Made by a program: the position numbers and the translations under genes. Below are positions 20,599 to 28,910 of a stretch of 44,169 nt of DNA, in pieces. The DNA is taken from the NCBI GenBank assembly GCA_016217925.1, contig JACRFK010000005.1, positions 1 through 44,169 on the forward strand, in the 5' to 3' direction. The notes under the pieces are model-generated. The model had not been told where the DNA came from. It saw nothing but the letters and a program-made list of their open reading frames with translations, and made no database searches. This stretch comes from Candidatus Kaiserbacteria bacterium. Lineage in GTDB: Bacteria; Patescibacteriota; Minisyncoccia; Phycocordibacterales; UBA2100. How positions within the stretch are numbered: the first letter of the stretch is position 1; the number at the start of each line of letters is the position of its first letter.

Positions 20599-21621
20599 AT
20601 GGTTGAGAGGATAAATCCAAAGAGGACTCAGGACCGTGGTGGCAAAACGTCACAAGAGGTTCAGTCGAGACAAAGATCTGAGGCACCGGCGTATATTAGG
20701 AATGGTTGGAATACTGATTCTTTTGAAGTCAAGGGAAAGAAGATCGATTTCCAGGGTGTCATACACGATCCTATGACACTCAACTATTACGGGGCAGAGT
20801 TGGAGAGAATGATAGGAAAGGCCTCAATTGTACTCTTGGAAGCTGCTCCCACATCATCGAGACTTTTTTCGGATGATTCTATAGCCGCGTACCGTGAATG
20901 GATGAAATCCCACGGGGGTGGCGACCAACTTCTTTCCGAGGATATACGCAATCAGCCGGGGGTCATATTTTTCAAGGTCGTTGAGGAGATGGCCCTTCGG
21001 GCGAATGTGCCCGTTGCGTGTGCCGACCCCGTATCCCATGATTTAGTCGAAAATGCGACACTGGAGGCTCTCGGGGAGAAAATACCGGATATTAAACTTT
21101 TTGGACTTGCAGGAGCAGGTGCAGCACTTCTTCTATCCGGCCTGGGGGAACTTTCTTCAAGCGAGTCAACCGGTTCTAGAATTACCCGGCGCGGGTTTCT
21201 TGGGGGGACGGTGGCCGCAGGGATTGCAGGCGCAGCCTCTCTCAAAGCTGATCAATTTGATCGCCACCCAACTCTTGGGTCTGGTCTCGCGTCTCCTGGA
21301 GGCCGTGTCGCAAACCCGCTCGGGGCAGCCTTATATAACCAGACAGACTACAGAGATGTCGTGACCGCGGCGGCCTTGCAGCGGCTTGCAGAAAGATTCT
21401 CGTCCAAACAAGGAAATATCGTTGTCATATATGGCAATAGGCACCGATTACCGATACGGCATTACAGCGAGCATCCTCAGGAGCGTGATATCAAATTTCA
21501 ACTCTATCGTCCCCTCTGGCTTGCCGCAAAACCGGAGCTGACCATATCCGAGCCGCATACCGAAGGAAAAGGGAGAGGGAGCAGATCTTCTTGGAAGCAA
21601 GTCTCACGCGAACATTTGTAG
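20599..21621 (+). CDS. TraB/PrgY/TIKI-like protein with internal membrane segments and a Tat-like motif
   Basis: 340 residues. The first half has a GxxH motif (GVIHDP, 53-58) and a conserved Glu (VLLEAAP, 81); the second has GNRH (279-282). Paired GxxH plus Glu is the TIKI/TraB hallmark. Between them are a hydrophobic segment (KLFGLAGAGAALLLSGLG, ~167-183) and a twin-arginine-like segment (ITRRGFLGGTVAAGIAGAA, ~195-213) located far from the N-terminus. It may be a two-pass membrane protein. Substrate unknown. Confidence 0.6.
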   Translation: MVERINPKRTQDRGGKTSQEVQSRQRSEAPAYIRNGWNTDSFEVKGKKIDFQGVIHDPMTLNYYGAELERMIGKASIVLLEAAPTSSRLFSDDSIAAYREWMKSHGGGDQLLSEDIRNQPGVIFFKVVEEMALRANVPVACADPVSHDLVENATLEALGEKIPDIKLFGLAGAGAALLLSGLGELSSSESTGSRITRRGFLGGTVAAGIAGAASLKADQFDRHPTLGSGLASPGGRVANPLGAALYNQTDYRDVVTAAALQRLAERFSSKQGNIVVIYGNRHRLPIRHYSEHPQERDIKFQLYRPLWLAAKPELTISEPHTEGKGRGSRSSWKQVSREHL

Positions 21622-21673
21622 TTTTGTTGATATCGGAGCGAGAGAATGTGTTTGTGAGGTGTATACTTTCTGC

Positions 21674-24526
21674 ATGCCTCCCACGCTGGAGAAGTTGCGC
21701 GTTGCAACGCCGGAAAAATTCAGATCACCTGAAGAAGAGTTGGCCTATTTGCGCGAGCGGGTGCGCGAGAAGGAGGCCGAGATGGAAACGCCCGACAATC
21801 GTTTCGAAAAAGACCGCATCGCCCGTCGCGAAGTCGCGGCCTACGCAGAGCTCACTCCGACGACCATTCTTCACGAGACGGTCGTTATGGCCGAGCCAGA
21901 AATCCTTAAAAATGTCCTCAAGCTCGAACCGGAAACGCATGACAAGCAGGTGGATGAAATATTGCGCATTGTCCAACAGAACGGTATCCGGAACGCACTC
22001 TCGGTCGCCGCGCGGATGAAGAACCCGCATCTCGAAGACGATATCCATCGTGCCCTGGTGCGCTACATCGCCGAGGGCCTGCCCGATAAAGGCATGGGAG
22101 TGCCCGAGAAGGTCCGGCGTGCTCTCAACATGGTGCTTTTTGAGATACAGCCACAGGCACATGGCGAAGACATGACGCGCAGTCGCGATCAGTACAGGCT
22201 TGAGCAGATGCTCTCGTCCACAGAGCAACTCTACGCGGGACTCACCTCGCTTATTGATTCGCACGAGGGATTCTCGCTCGAGATCGCCGTGCAAGAGGGG
22301 ACAGAAGAAGCACTTTTGTATCTCGGAGTCCCGCGCGCCAAAAAGGTACTTGCTGAGCGTCTCGTCTCATCCGTCTTCCCGAACGCACACATGTCGGAGT
22401 CGCGCGGGGATTACAACATTTTCAATTACGAGGGGCAGCATGCCGCCGCCTATGCGACCCTCGCCGATCATCCCTCCTTACCACTCAAGACCCCAGAGCT
22501 CTTCGATCACGATCCGATGAACGTGCTTCTGGCGGCATTCGCGAAGATCGCGAAGCACGGTGAAGGTGCTGCGCTCCAGATAACGGTCTCGACCGAAGGC
22601 GACCGCTACAATCACCACTACAAAAAAATAATCCGTCAGCTCGAGAAGGGAAAACATTTCCGCAAGGCCATCAAGGTGCCGGAGAGTGAGCTCGGCGAGG
22701 CGGTCTACACGATGGCCAAGAAAATTTTCATGGCAAAAGAATATGAAATGGAAGTCGAGAAACAGTTCCGGCGCTCCAGCGACCAGGTGATGACCGAAGA
22801 GTTGACCAAGAAGATAAAAAGCCGCATCGCGCCCGTCTCCATTCGCCTCGTCACCTCTGCGGCGACGAAAGTGCGCGCGGAAGAACTTCTCGAGAATCTC
22901 GAAACCCCATTCAACCAATACGACGACCCGAAAGGCAATCATCTCATCTTTAAACGCGTCGGGAGTTGGAGCCTCGCGGATTTCATCCGCAGCTTTACGT
23001 ACCGCGAGTTCGACTATTCGATTTCTATCCCGCTTTCCCTCGCCGAGGTCACTTCAATATTCCACTTCACCGCCGAGCGACTCACGACATCGCGCGAGTT
23101 GAAGCGCAGTTTTGCCAAACAGGCACCCGCTCCGGTCGCGACGCCAAGCGACGGTATCATCGTCGGCGTCAACAAGTACGGGGCCGACGAGACCCCCGTC
23201 CGGTTCGGCACCAGTGATCGTCTGCGCCACGCGTATGTCATCGGACAGACCGGTACGGGGAAGACGGGGCTTATCAAGAATATGATCATTCAAGACATCA
23301 AGAACGGAGAAGGAGTGGCTTTCATCGATCCGCACGGCAACGACATCGAAGACGTGCTCGCCTGCATTCCGCCGGAGCGCATGAAGGACGTGATTTACTT
23401 TGACCCCGCATACACCGCACGGCCGATGGGACTCAACATGCTCGAATACGACCGCACGAAGCCCGAGATGAAGACCTTCGTCGTGGACGAAGTGTACGGC
23501 ATCTTCCGCAAGCTCTATGCGGACGTGCCGGAGGCATTCGGTCCGATGTTCGAGCAGTACTACCGCAATGCCGTGCAGCTTGTCGTTGAAGACCCCGATA
23601 CGGGCTCGACGTTCGTGGAGATTCCGCGGGTATTTGCCGATACCGCATTCCGCAATCTCAAGCTCTCGCATTGCAAGAATCCCATCATCGTGCAGTTCTG
23701 GCGAAAAATTGCCGAGCAAGCGCAAGGCGATCCGTCGCTGGAGAACGTCGCGCCGTACATCACGAGCAAATTCGACGTCTTTCTCACCAACGACATCATG
23801 CGCCCTATCGTTAGCCAGGAAAAATCCGCCTTCAATTTCCGCGAAATCATGGACAAGAAAAAAATATTCCTCGCGAATCTTTCCAAAGGCCGCTTGGGTG
23901 ATAGAAATACCTCGCTTCTCGGCCTCATCCTCGTATCCAAATTCTTGCAGGCCGCATTCTCGCGCGTGGATACCCGCGGCGACACGCTTCCTGTCTTTTA
24001 CCTCTACATCGACGAATTCCAAAACTTCGCGACGCCCTCTATCGCGACCATTCTCTCGGAGGCACGTAAATACAAACTTTCACTCACGATTGCTCACCAG
24101 TTCATCGCGCAGCTCGAAGAAGATATCCGCGATGCGGTCATCGGCAACGTGGGCACGAAGGCCTCGTTCCGCATCGGCACACAAGACGCCGAATTCTTGG
24201 AGAAACAATTCACGCCGATTTTCACACAGCAAGACCTCGAAAACCTTCCCAACAGAACCGCAGTGCTTTCATTGCTAGTGAACGGCGTCCCGGCGCGGCC
24301 GTTCACCGTTCAGACGCAAAATCTCCCGACGATGGATTACGGCCCCGTAGATGCTCTCAAGGAGCTTTCGTACAAGACCTACGGCAAGGACAGGCAAGAG
24401 GTAGAAGACGACATCAACCGCAAATTTGATGCCGCCTACGGCCGCAAGCCTGCAATCGAACCAAACCCGTTCGCCCCGCCGGAGGCGGGGCTCGACCTCC
24501 CGAACCCCGCATCGTTGTATCAATAA
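21674..24526 (+). CDS. TraG/VirD4-like ATPase (type IV secretion DNA-binding-domain protein)
   Basis: 950 residues. A long N-terminal helical region (~1-490) precedes a RecA-like ATPase: Walker A AYVIGQTGTGKTGLIKNMI (~520-538), FIDPHGNDIEDVL after it, Walker B FYLYIDEFQNFATPSI (~775-790), then SLTIAHQFIAQL and the sensor region KASFRIGTQDAEFLEKQF. This is the common CPR form, related to conjugation coupling proteins but usually not linked to a T4SS; none is here. Function may be DNA or pilus-related. -10 TATACT (21662-21667) is 6 bases before ATG 21674, which fixes the start over an upstream Met at 21659. The tail APPEAGL is encoded by a hairpin. Confidence 0.8.
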   Translation: MPPTLEKLRVATPEKFRSPEEELAYLRERVREKEAEMETPDNRFEKDRIARREVAAYAELTPTTILHETVVMAEPEILKNVLKLEPETHDKQVDEILRIVQQNGIRNALSVAARMKNPHLEDDIHRALVRYIAEGLPDKGMGVPEKVRRALNMVLFEIQPQAHGEDMTRSRDQYRLEQMLSSTEQLYAGLTSLIDSHEGFSLEIAVQEGTEEALLYLGVPRAKKVLAERLVSSVFPNAHMSESRGDYNIFNYEGQHAAAYATLADHPSLPLKTPELFDHDPMNVLLAAFAKIAKHGEGAALQITVSTEGDRYNHHYKKIIRQLEKGKHFRKAIKVPESELGEAVYTMAKKIFMAKEYEMEVEKQFRRSSDQVMTEELTKKIKSRIAPVSIRLVTSAATKVRAEELLENLETPFNQYDDPKGNHLIFKRVGSWSLADFIRSFTYREFDYSISIPLSLAEVTSIFHFTAERLTTSRELKRSFAKQAPAPVATPSDGIIVGVNKYGADETPVRFGTSDRLRHAYVIGQTGTGKTGLIKNMIIQDIKNGEGVAFIDPHGNDIEDVLACIPPERMKDVIYFDPAYTARPMGLNMLEYDRTKPEMKTFVVDEVYGIFRKLYADVPEAFGPMFEQYYRNAVQLVVEDPDTGSTFVEIPRVFADTAFRNLKLSHCKNPIIVQFWRKIAEQAQGDPSLENVAPYITSKFDVFLTNDIMRPIVSQEKSAFNFREIMDKKKIFLANLSKGRLGDRNTSLLGLILVSKFLQAAFSRVDTRGDTLPVFYLYIDEFQNFATPSIATILSEARKYKLSLTIAHQFIAQLEEDIRDAVIGNVGTKASFRIGTQDAEFLEKQFTPIFTQQDLENLPNRTAVLSLLVNGVPARPFTVQTQNLPTMDYGPVDALKELSYKTYGKDRQEVEDDINRKFDAAYGRKPAIEPNPFAPPEAGLDLPNPASLYQ
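24473..24491 (+). repeat. In-frame hairpin near the TraG-like gene end
   Basis: GCCCCGCC-gga-GGCGGGGC, 8-bp stem, encoding APPEAG 12 codons before the stop. It resembles the CCCCGCC...GGCGGGG hairpin at 25941-25961. Confidence 0.4.
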
Positions 24527-24544
24527 CCATGCTATCATCTGGGC

Positions 24545-24781
24545 ATGAATTCATTGAAGAATCTAGTATCAGTCGTAGACGCGATAGTTATTTTATGGTT
24601 CATCTGGCTCTTGATAGACGACCCTAGCGAGGCACTTATTTTAGGTGGTCTAATACTTCTTTTTGGTTTGCACATATATCTTCTTTCTTTTTCAAATAAC
24701 GAGAGCGACTGGTTCGGTCTCTTTCTTAAAAGAAAGGCGCTTGAGGAAAAGAAACGGATAGCAGCTTTGGAGACCAAATAG
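24545..24781 (+). CDS. Small two-pass membrane protein
   Basis: 78 residues. Two hydrophobic segments (VDAIVILWFIWLLI, ~11-24; ALILGGLILLFGLHIYLLSF, ~30-49) and a basic helical tail (LFLKRKALEEKKRIAALETK). No known family. -10 TATCAT (24533-24538) is 6 bases before the ATG. The leaderless promoter and composition support a real gene. Confidence 0.6.
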   Translation: MNSLKNLVSVVDAIVILWFIWLLIDDPSEALILGGLILLFGLHIYLLSFSNNESDWFGLFLKRKALEEKKRIAALETK

Positions 24782-24819
24782 ATTGACTCTGCAGAGCCAA
24801 ACCACAACCGCTCAAATCC

Positions 24820-24880
24820 GGACTCCTATAAAACTCCGGAGGTTTAACCTCCCAACTTCTCAGGCTATAGCGTGGCTTTT
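24820..24880 (+). other. Spacer with two hairpins before the coiled-coil gene
   Basis: CCGGA...TCCGG and the perfect palindrome GGAGGTTTAACCTCC lie between 24820 and 24855. One may end transcription of the small membrane-protein gene. Confidence 0.35.
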
Positions 24881-24903
24881 CCGCAGATGGTATGATTGTC
24901 CGC

Positions 24904-25155
24904 ATGGCAAAAAAGACCAGTAAGAAAGGCGTGACCACCGAGAAGATTCTCGAAGTCGTACTCGATATGAACGAACGGATGGCAACCAAAGATGATCTTG
25001 AAAAAGTGAAGAACCAACTTAACTTGAGAATAGAGGAAGTTCTTGAGGAGATGGAACCGATACGCAAGGCGGTTGATAAAGATGCCGAAATGGTCGTGAA
25101 CCACGGAAAGCGCATTACTGTTCTCGAGCGGAGGATGGGAGTAGCAACAAAATAA
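24904..25155 (+). CDS. Small coiled-coil protein
   Basis: 83 residues. Basic start MAKKTSKKGVTTEKI, then a long heptad helix (LDMNERMATKDDLEKVKNQLNLRIEEVLEEMEPI), ending in ITVLERRMG. Resembles short coiled-coil proteins of unknown function often found in Parcubacteria. -10 TATGAT (24891-24896) is 7 bases before ATG; an in-frame ATG at 24892 overlaps the -10 and is rejected. ndk follows after one base. Confidence 0.65.
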   Translation: MAKKTSKKGVTTEKILEVVLDMNERMATKDDLEKVKNQLNLRIEEVLEEMEPIRKAVDKDAEMVVNHGKRITVLERRMGVATK

Positions 25156-25156
25156 T

Positions 25157-25759
25157 ATGGAACATCCAAAAGAAGAACGCACCTTTGTCATCGTGAAGCC
25201 CGATGGGGTACAGCGCGGGCTTGTCGGCGAGATAATCAAACGCTATGAACGCACGGGCCTCAAGCTTGTGGGGATGCGTTTCGGCGTTGCCGACGAGAAG
25301 AAATTTTGGGAACACTACAACAAAGACGACGCTTGGTTTCTGCAGAAAGGAACAAAAATCCTCGAGGACAAGAAAAAGAACGGGCTGCCGGCGGACAAAG
25401 AGCCGATGGAATACGGCAAAGACATCATCCGCCAACTCGTGAAATTCATGACCTGCGGGCCCGTCCTCATGATGGTCTGGGAAGGGAATCAGGCGGCCGC
25501 AGTCGTGAAGAAAATTACGGGAGGCACTGAGCCCTCGACGTCGGATGTTGGTACCATCCGCGGCGACCTCACGGTGGATTCGTACAATATCGCAGCGGTG
25601 GATGACCGTGCGGTGCGCAATCTTATCCACTGCTCCGAATCGGCTGATGAAGCGAAGCGCGAGATTGCCATATGGTTTACCGACGCCGAAATGACCGAAT
25701 ACCGCCTTGTCGGCGAGCAGATACTCTATGACGTCAACCTTGACGGTATTTTGGAATAG
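25157..25759 (+). CDS. ndk: Nucleoside diphosphate kinase with an internal insertion
   Basis: 200 residues against ~140 usual. TFVIVKPDGVQRGLVGEIIKRYERTGLKLVGMR (~9-41) is the family start; the active-site His is in NLIHCSES (~156-163). About 55 extra residues lie between (KGTKILEDKKKNGLPADKEPMEYG...), a region where NDK is usually short. It makes NTPs from NDPs using ATP. TAA-T-ATG spacing with the coiled-coil gene suggests co-transcription. Confidence 0.9.
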   Translation: MEHPKEERTFVIVKPDGVQRGLVGEIIKRYERTGLKLVGMRFGVADEKKFWEHYNKDDAWFLQKGTKILEDKKKNGLPADKEPMEYGKDIIRQLVKFMTCGPVLMMVWEGNQAAAVVKKITGGTEPSTSDVGTIRGDLTVDSYNIAAVDDRAVRNLIHCSESADEAKREIAIWFTDAEMTEYRLVGEQILYDVNLDGILE

Positions 25760-25801
25760 TGCGTGAACGTGTTTCTTCACTTGCGCTTTTTACGCTGGTG
25801 G

Positions 25802-25962
25802 TATACTTATACGTAGCGGTTAGGTACGAAAACCTGCTGGTGCGAATAAGGGTAACCCAAATTGCTCTGCGCCTTGGTGTAGACGCTGAGGGCTCCCACC
25901 TGGCTCCAATACCAGGCTCACCGTACTTGCCGCCCCCCTGAACCCCGCCTATGGCGGGGTTT
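25802..25962 (+). ncRNA. Candidate structured non-coding RNA with its own -10 box and terminator hairpin
   Basis: No gene fills the 222 bases after ndk. A -10 TATACT (25802-25807) predicts a start near 25814, at the base of a closing stem: GCGG/CCGC and GTACG/CGTAC (25816-25828 with 25922-25933, small internal loop). Inside are GGTGC/GCGCC (25839-25873), GGG-taa-CCC, and CCTGG-N8-CCAGG (25899-25916). AACCCCGCC-tat-GGCGGGGTT (25941-25961) follows as terminator. The SRP GGAAG loop is absent; a 6S-like RNA is possible but unproven. Confidence 0.5.
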
Positions 25963-25981
25963 GGAGTGCTAGAATCCTCCG

Positions 25982-27376
25982 ATGAGCGCACACATCACAT
26001 TTCATGGGGGCGCGGGGACGGTGACCGGAGCAAATTTTCTTTTGGATACTGGTGAGAAGAAAATACTTATCGATTGTGGGATACTCCAGAGAGAACAAGT
26101 TTGCGATACGGCCAACAGCGCGCCGTTTCCCTACGATGTAAAAAAAGTAGATACGCTCATCGTGACACACGCGCATCAAGACCACATCGGGCGTATCCCG
26201 CGCCTTGTCCGGGATGGATTTCGCGGCGCGATACATTCGACCGGTGCGACGAAGGAACTCGCTGCCCTCATGTTTGCGGACGCTCTGCGGGTGATGCAGG
26301 AAGACGCATTGAAACGGGGATGCGAAGTGCTATACGAGGCGCAAGATATCGAACAGGCGCTCTTGCTTTGGCACGCGCATGAATATCACGAGCCGTTTGA
26401 AATCCACGAGGCGTCGCCTTCAAATCCCAAAGGCGACGCCTCCGGAATAACGGTTGAGTTTCTTGACGCGGGACACGTCCTCGGCTCGGCACTCGTGAAG
26501 CTCACACGGCATGGCCGCACCATCGTATGTACGGGCGACATTGGCAATTCTCCCGAGCCTCTCTTAAAGGACACTGAATTTCCCGCGGGCACGGATTATC
26601 TGGTGATGGAGAGTGTGTACGGCGACCGTGTGCACGAGGACCGGGCGGAGCGTCGCGAGAAGCTCCGGCAGTGTGTCGAAGACACGCGTGCACGCAAAGG
26701 AGTCCTGCTCATTCCGTCCTTCTCGCTTGAGCGCACGCAGCTGCTGCTCTTTGAGCTCAATGTGATGATGGAGGAGGGGACGCTCGCGCCAATACCCGTG
26801 TATCTCGACTCGCCACTCGCAATAGAAATTACCGATGTATTCCGCAAATACAGACAGCTGCTCAATCCCGCGGCGCAAGAGCATTTTTCGGAGCACGGCG
26901 ACCCCTTCTCGTTTAGGAGCTTGAAGCTCACCCGCGGGGTCAGTGAATCCCGCGCAATCCACGCCGCACCGAGCCCTAAAATCATCATCGCGGGCGCGGG
27001 GATGTCTCACGGCGGGCGCATTCCCATACACGAAAAATACTATTTGAGCGACAAGCACGCGACCATTCTCTTCGTTGGCTATCAGGTGCCGGGCTCACTC
27101 GGGCGGCGTATAGAAGACGGTGAGAAACGAGTCGAAATAGACGGCGAGCACATCCGCATCTATGCCAAGCGGGAGACGCTCACGGGATATTCGGGGCATG
27201 CCGACCGCGAGCAGTTGCTCACCTTTGTCGAGAAAGCGAGGGAGAGTCTTGAGCGCGTCTTTGTGACAATGGGTGAACCGAGATCATCCCTCTTTCTCGC
27301 GCAGCGCATCCAAGATTTTCTCGGAGTTGATGCAATTGTGCCCGAAGCGACACAATCGTTCGACATTAACTGGTAG
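25982..27376 (+). CDS. MBL-fold beta-CASP RNA-processing exonuclease-like protein
   Basis: 464 residues. N-terminal ISAHITFHGGAGTVTGANFLLD-type start; metallo-beta-lactamase motif VTHAHQDHIGRIPRL (~59-73), CTGDIGN (~182), beta-CASP region with SFSLERTQLLLFELN, and C-terminal GYSGHADREQLL (~401-412) with the RNA-specificity domain. Likely a ribonuclease of the CPSF-like family. A 35-base palindrome encodes EASPSNPKGDAS (~143-154). -10 TAGAAT (25970-25975) is 6 bases before ATG. Confidence 0.85.
   Translation: MSAHITFHGGAGTVTGANFLLDTGEKKILIDCGILQREQVCDTANSAPFPYDVKKVDTLIVTHAHQDHIGRIPRLVRDGFRGAIHSTGATKELAALMFADALRVMQEDALKRGCEVLYEAQDIEQALLLWHAHEYHEPFEIHEASPSNPKGDASGITVEFLDAGHVLGSALVKLTRHGRTIVCTGDIGNSPEPLLKDTEFPAGTDYLVMESVYGDRVHEDRAERREKLRQCVEDTRARKGVLLIPSFSLERTQLLLFELNVMMEEGTLAPIPVYLDSPLAIEITDVFRKYRQLLNPAAQEHFSEHGDPFSFRSLKLTRGVSESRAIHAAPSPKIIIAGAGMSHGGRIPIHEKYYLSDKHATILFVGYQVPGSLGRRIEDGEKRVEIDGEHIRIYAKRETLTGYSGHADREQLLTFVEKARESLERVFVTMGEPRSSLFLAQRIQDFLGVDAIVPEATQSFDINW
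26408..26442 (+). repeat. In-frame palindrome inside the beta-CASP gene
   Basis: GAGGCGTCGCCTT (26408-26420) and AAGGCGACGCCTC (26430-26442) are perfect 13-base complements with a 9-base loop. Translated as EASPSNPKGDAS in the expected frame. The peptide is low-complexity and likely a surface loop. Confidence 0.65.
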
Positions 27377-27398
27377 CGGGATGGTATAATCGCTCTCA

Positions 27399-28082
27399 AT
27401 GGCGAAAAGGAATCTACATCCGAATCACACTGCGGTCCCGCTGAATTTCTGCCGGCTGCCCGATGGCTACGGTGTCGTGAAGATCGCCGTCTCGGGCGCG
27501 GCCGAGACGGGTGCGTGCGGGCTCGATGCGTATGAAAAAGCAAAAGAGGTCGGGCGCGAGATAGCAAAACACGGCGGCATCATCACGACGGGCGCCACGA
27601 CCGGATTTCCCATGTACGCCGCGATGGGGGCCAAGGATGAATGCGGTTTTTCTATCGGTTTCTCTCCGGCTTCCAACGAGCGCGAGCATGTAGAAACCTA
27701 CAAATTACCACTCGATTTTATGGATGTCGTCGTCTACACAGGTTTTGGGTATTCGGGCCGCGACCTCCTCTTGGTGCGCTCATCGGACGCCATCATCATC
27801 GGGTGTGGACGCATCGGCACGCTCAACGAATTTTCCGTCGCGTTCGAAGACAGGCGGCCGATCGGGATCCTCGAGGGCTCGTGGGGAACCGATGAACTCC
27901 TTAAACAGATCATCGAGGCGGCACATCGGCCCAATGCGAAGATCGTGTACGACTCCGATCCCAAGGCAATGGTAGAGCGTCTTATCGAAATGGTGACGAA
28001 GGAAAAAGAGAAGACGATGCTCGTCTACAACAATCACGACAGCCGCAGCGCGACAGGGAAGAACGAAGAGGTAATCTTCTAG
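27399..28082 (+). CDS. LOG/SLOG-family Rossmann protein
   Basis: 227 residues. KIAVSGAAETGACGLDAYEKAKEVGREIAKHGGIITTGATTGFP (~26-69) and AIIIGCGRIGTLNEFSVAFED (~130-150; GxGTxxE) fit the SLOG superfamily, in the TIGR00725-like branch. Nucleotide-related substrate, not assignable. -10 TATAAT (27385-27390) is 8 bases before ATG. Convergent with rplT. Confidence 0.75.
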   Translation: MAKRNLHPNHTAVPLNFCRLPDGYGVVKIAVSGAAETGACGLDAYEKAKEVGREIAKHGGIITTGATTGFPMYAAMGAKDECGFSIGFSPASNEREHVETYKLPLDFMDVVVYTGFGYSGRDLLLVRSSDAIIIGCGRIGTLNEFSVAFEDRRPIGILEGSWGTDELLKQIIEAAHRPNAKIVYDSDPKAMVERLIEMVTKEKEKTMLVYNNHDSRSATGKNEEVIF

Positions 28083-28090
28083 GATTTGAG

Positions 28091-28129
28091 CCCCGACGTA
28101 AAGTCGGGGTCCCGACCAAAGCGTCGGGA
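28091..28129. terminator. Double-hairpin terminator/repeat between convergent genes
   Basis: CCCCGAC-gtaaa-GTCGGGG (28091-28109) then TCCCGAC-N6-GTCGGGA (28110-28129). It lies between the converging LOG and rplT genes and could stop both. The second hairpin shares its stem with the in-frame insert of rplC. Confidence 0.6.
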
Positions 28130-28132
28130 CTG

Positions 28133-28480
28133 CTAGCCCTGTAGTTTTTTCGTCAGTCGCTCGAACGCTTCGGGGTGGTTCATCGCGAGCGCGGCGAGGG
28201 ATTTGCGGTCCAGCGTGATGTTGGCCTTCTTGAGAGCATCAATGAATCGCGAGTACGAAAAGCCGAGCGGGCGAACCGCTGCGTTGATGCGGAGCGTCCA
28301 GAGGTTGCGGTATTCGCGCTTTTTGCTGCGGCGGTGGCGGAACGCGTGCGCGCCCGCGTGATGAATAGCTTCCTTGGCGACGCGCTCTTTCCTGGAACGG
28401 TCAAAGCGGTAGCCCTTGGTCTGCGCCAATACGTTGCGGCGGCGCTTCAGTTTTGTGACTCCTCGTTTTACTCGTACCAT
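28133..28480 (-). CDS. rplT: 50S ribosomal protein bL20 (L20)
   Basis: 115 residues, normal. MVRVKRGVTKLKRRRNVLAQTKGY, RSKKREYRNLWTLRINAAVR (~51-70) and GFSYSRFIDALKKANITLDRKSLAALA are diagnostic. bL20 is needed for 50S assembly and represses infC-rpmI-rplT in E. coli. Third gene of the minus-strand infC operon, 185 bases after rpmI. Confidence 0.97.
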   Translation of the reverse strand: MVRVKRGVTKLKRRRNVLAQTKGYRFDRSRKERVAKEAIHHAGAHAFRHRRSKKREYRNLWTLRINAAVRPLGFSYSRFIDALKKANITLDRKSLAALAMNHPEAFERLTKKLQG

Positions 28481-28485
28481 ATCTT

Positions 28486-28666
28486 AGATTTGGTTAGTGA
28501 GCGAAGCGAGCTTAGCAAATCTTAGACCCGCCCATCCGCCATCTGGTGAATAACGTACTTGAGGTGTTTCTGACATGGTGATTTTCATATTATGTGTTGA
28601 TTATGTTGTTGCAAGCGGCGGATAGGCGGGTTGTGAAAATTATAGTCGCTTAGCTCCTTAATTTTC
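28486..28666. repeat. Cluster of three palindromes between rpmI and rplT
   Basis: (a) AGATTTG/CAAATCT at 28486-28522; (b) a 106-bp element with arms ACCCGCCCATCCGCC (28526-28540) and GGCGGATAGGCGGGT (28617-28631), pairing at 14 of 15; (c) GAAAATTA/TAATTTTC at 28635-28666, ending at the rpmI stop. This gap is normally short. The structures could affect bL20 control or be repeat insertions. Confidence 0.6.
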
Positions 28667-28848
28667 TACAAAAATCGGCTCTTGGCGGTGTTGTCCATTG
28701 CGGGGTGGAAAGCGACGGCTCGGTTGCGGCGCATCTGGTGCGACCTGCCCTCCTTTGCGTTGAAGTGGTTCTGGCCAGGAGCGCGGGCAATGATCTTGCC
28801 GTGCTTGGTCACGCGGAGGCGCTTTGTGTAGGATTTGTTGGTTTTCAT
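28666..28848 (-). CDS. rpmI: 50S ribosomal protein bL35 (L35)
   Basis: 60 residues (usual ~65). MKTNKSYTKRLRVTKHGKI is the bL35 start, HFNAKEGRSHQMRRNRAVAF the middle. Basic throughout. Second gene of infC-rpmI-rplT. A longer in-frame start exists (28951) but the family N-terminus begins at 28848. Confidence 0.9.
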   Translation of the reverse strand: MKTNKSYTKRLRVTKHGKIIARAPGQNHFNAKEGRSHQMRRNRAVAFHPAMDNTAKSRFL

Positions 28849-28854
28849 ATAGAA

Positions 28855-28871
28855 ACCGCGCTTTGCGCGGT
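28855..28871. terminator. Hairpin upstream of rpmI
   Basis: ACCGCG-ctttg-CGCGGT, a few bases before the rpmI start on the minus strand. No U-run; more likely a leader structure than a terminator. Confidence 0.3.
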
Positions 28872-28910
28872 CGGACCATTATGCCCGAAAAAGGGGAGAT
28901 TGCAAGCTGA

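Noticed and set aside
20599-21621. Classical Tat substrate
   Set aside because: The RR motif is ~196 residues from the N-terminus; no signal-peptide position.
23054-24022. 322-codon minus-strand frame in the TraG-like gene
   Set aside because: Antisense to a clear ATPase domain; His/Val/Glu-rich shadow composition.
25802-25962. SRP (4.5S) RNA
   Set aside because: The conserved GGAAG loop and asymmetric loop are absent on both strands.
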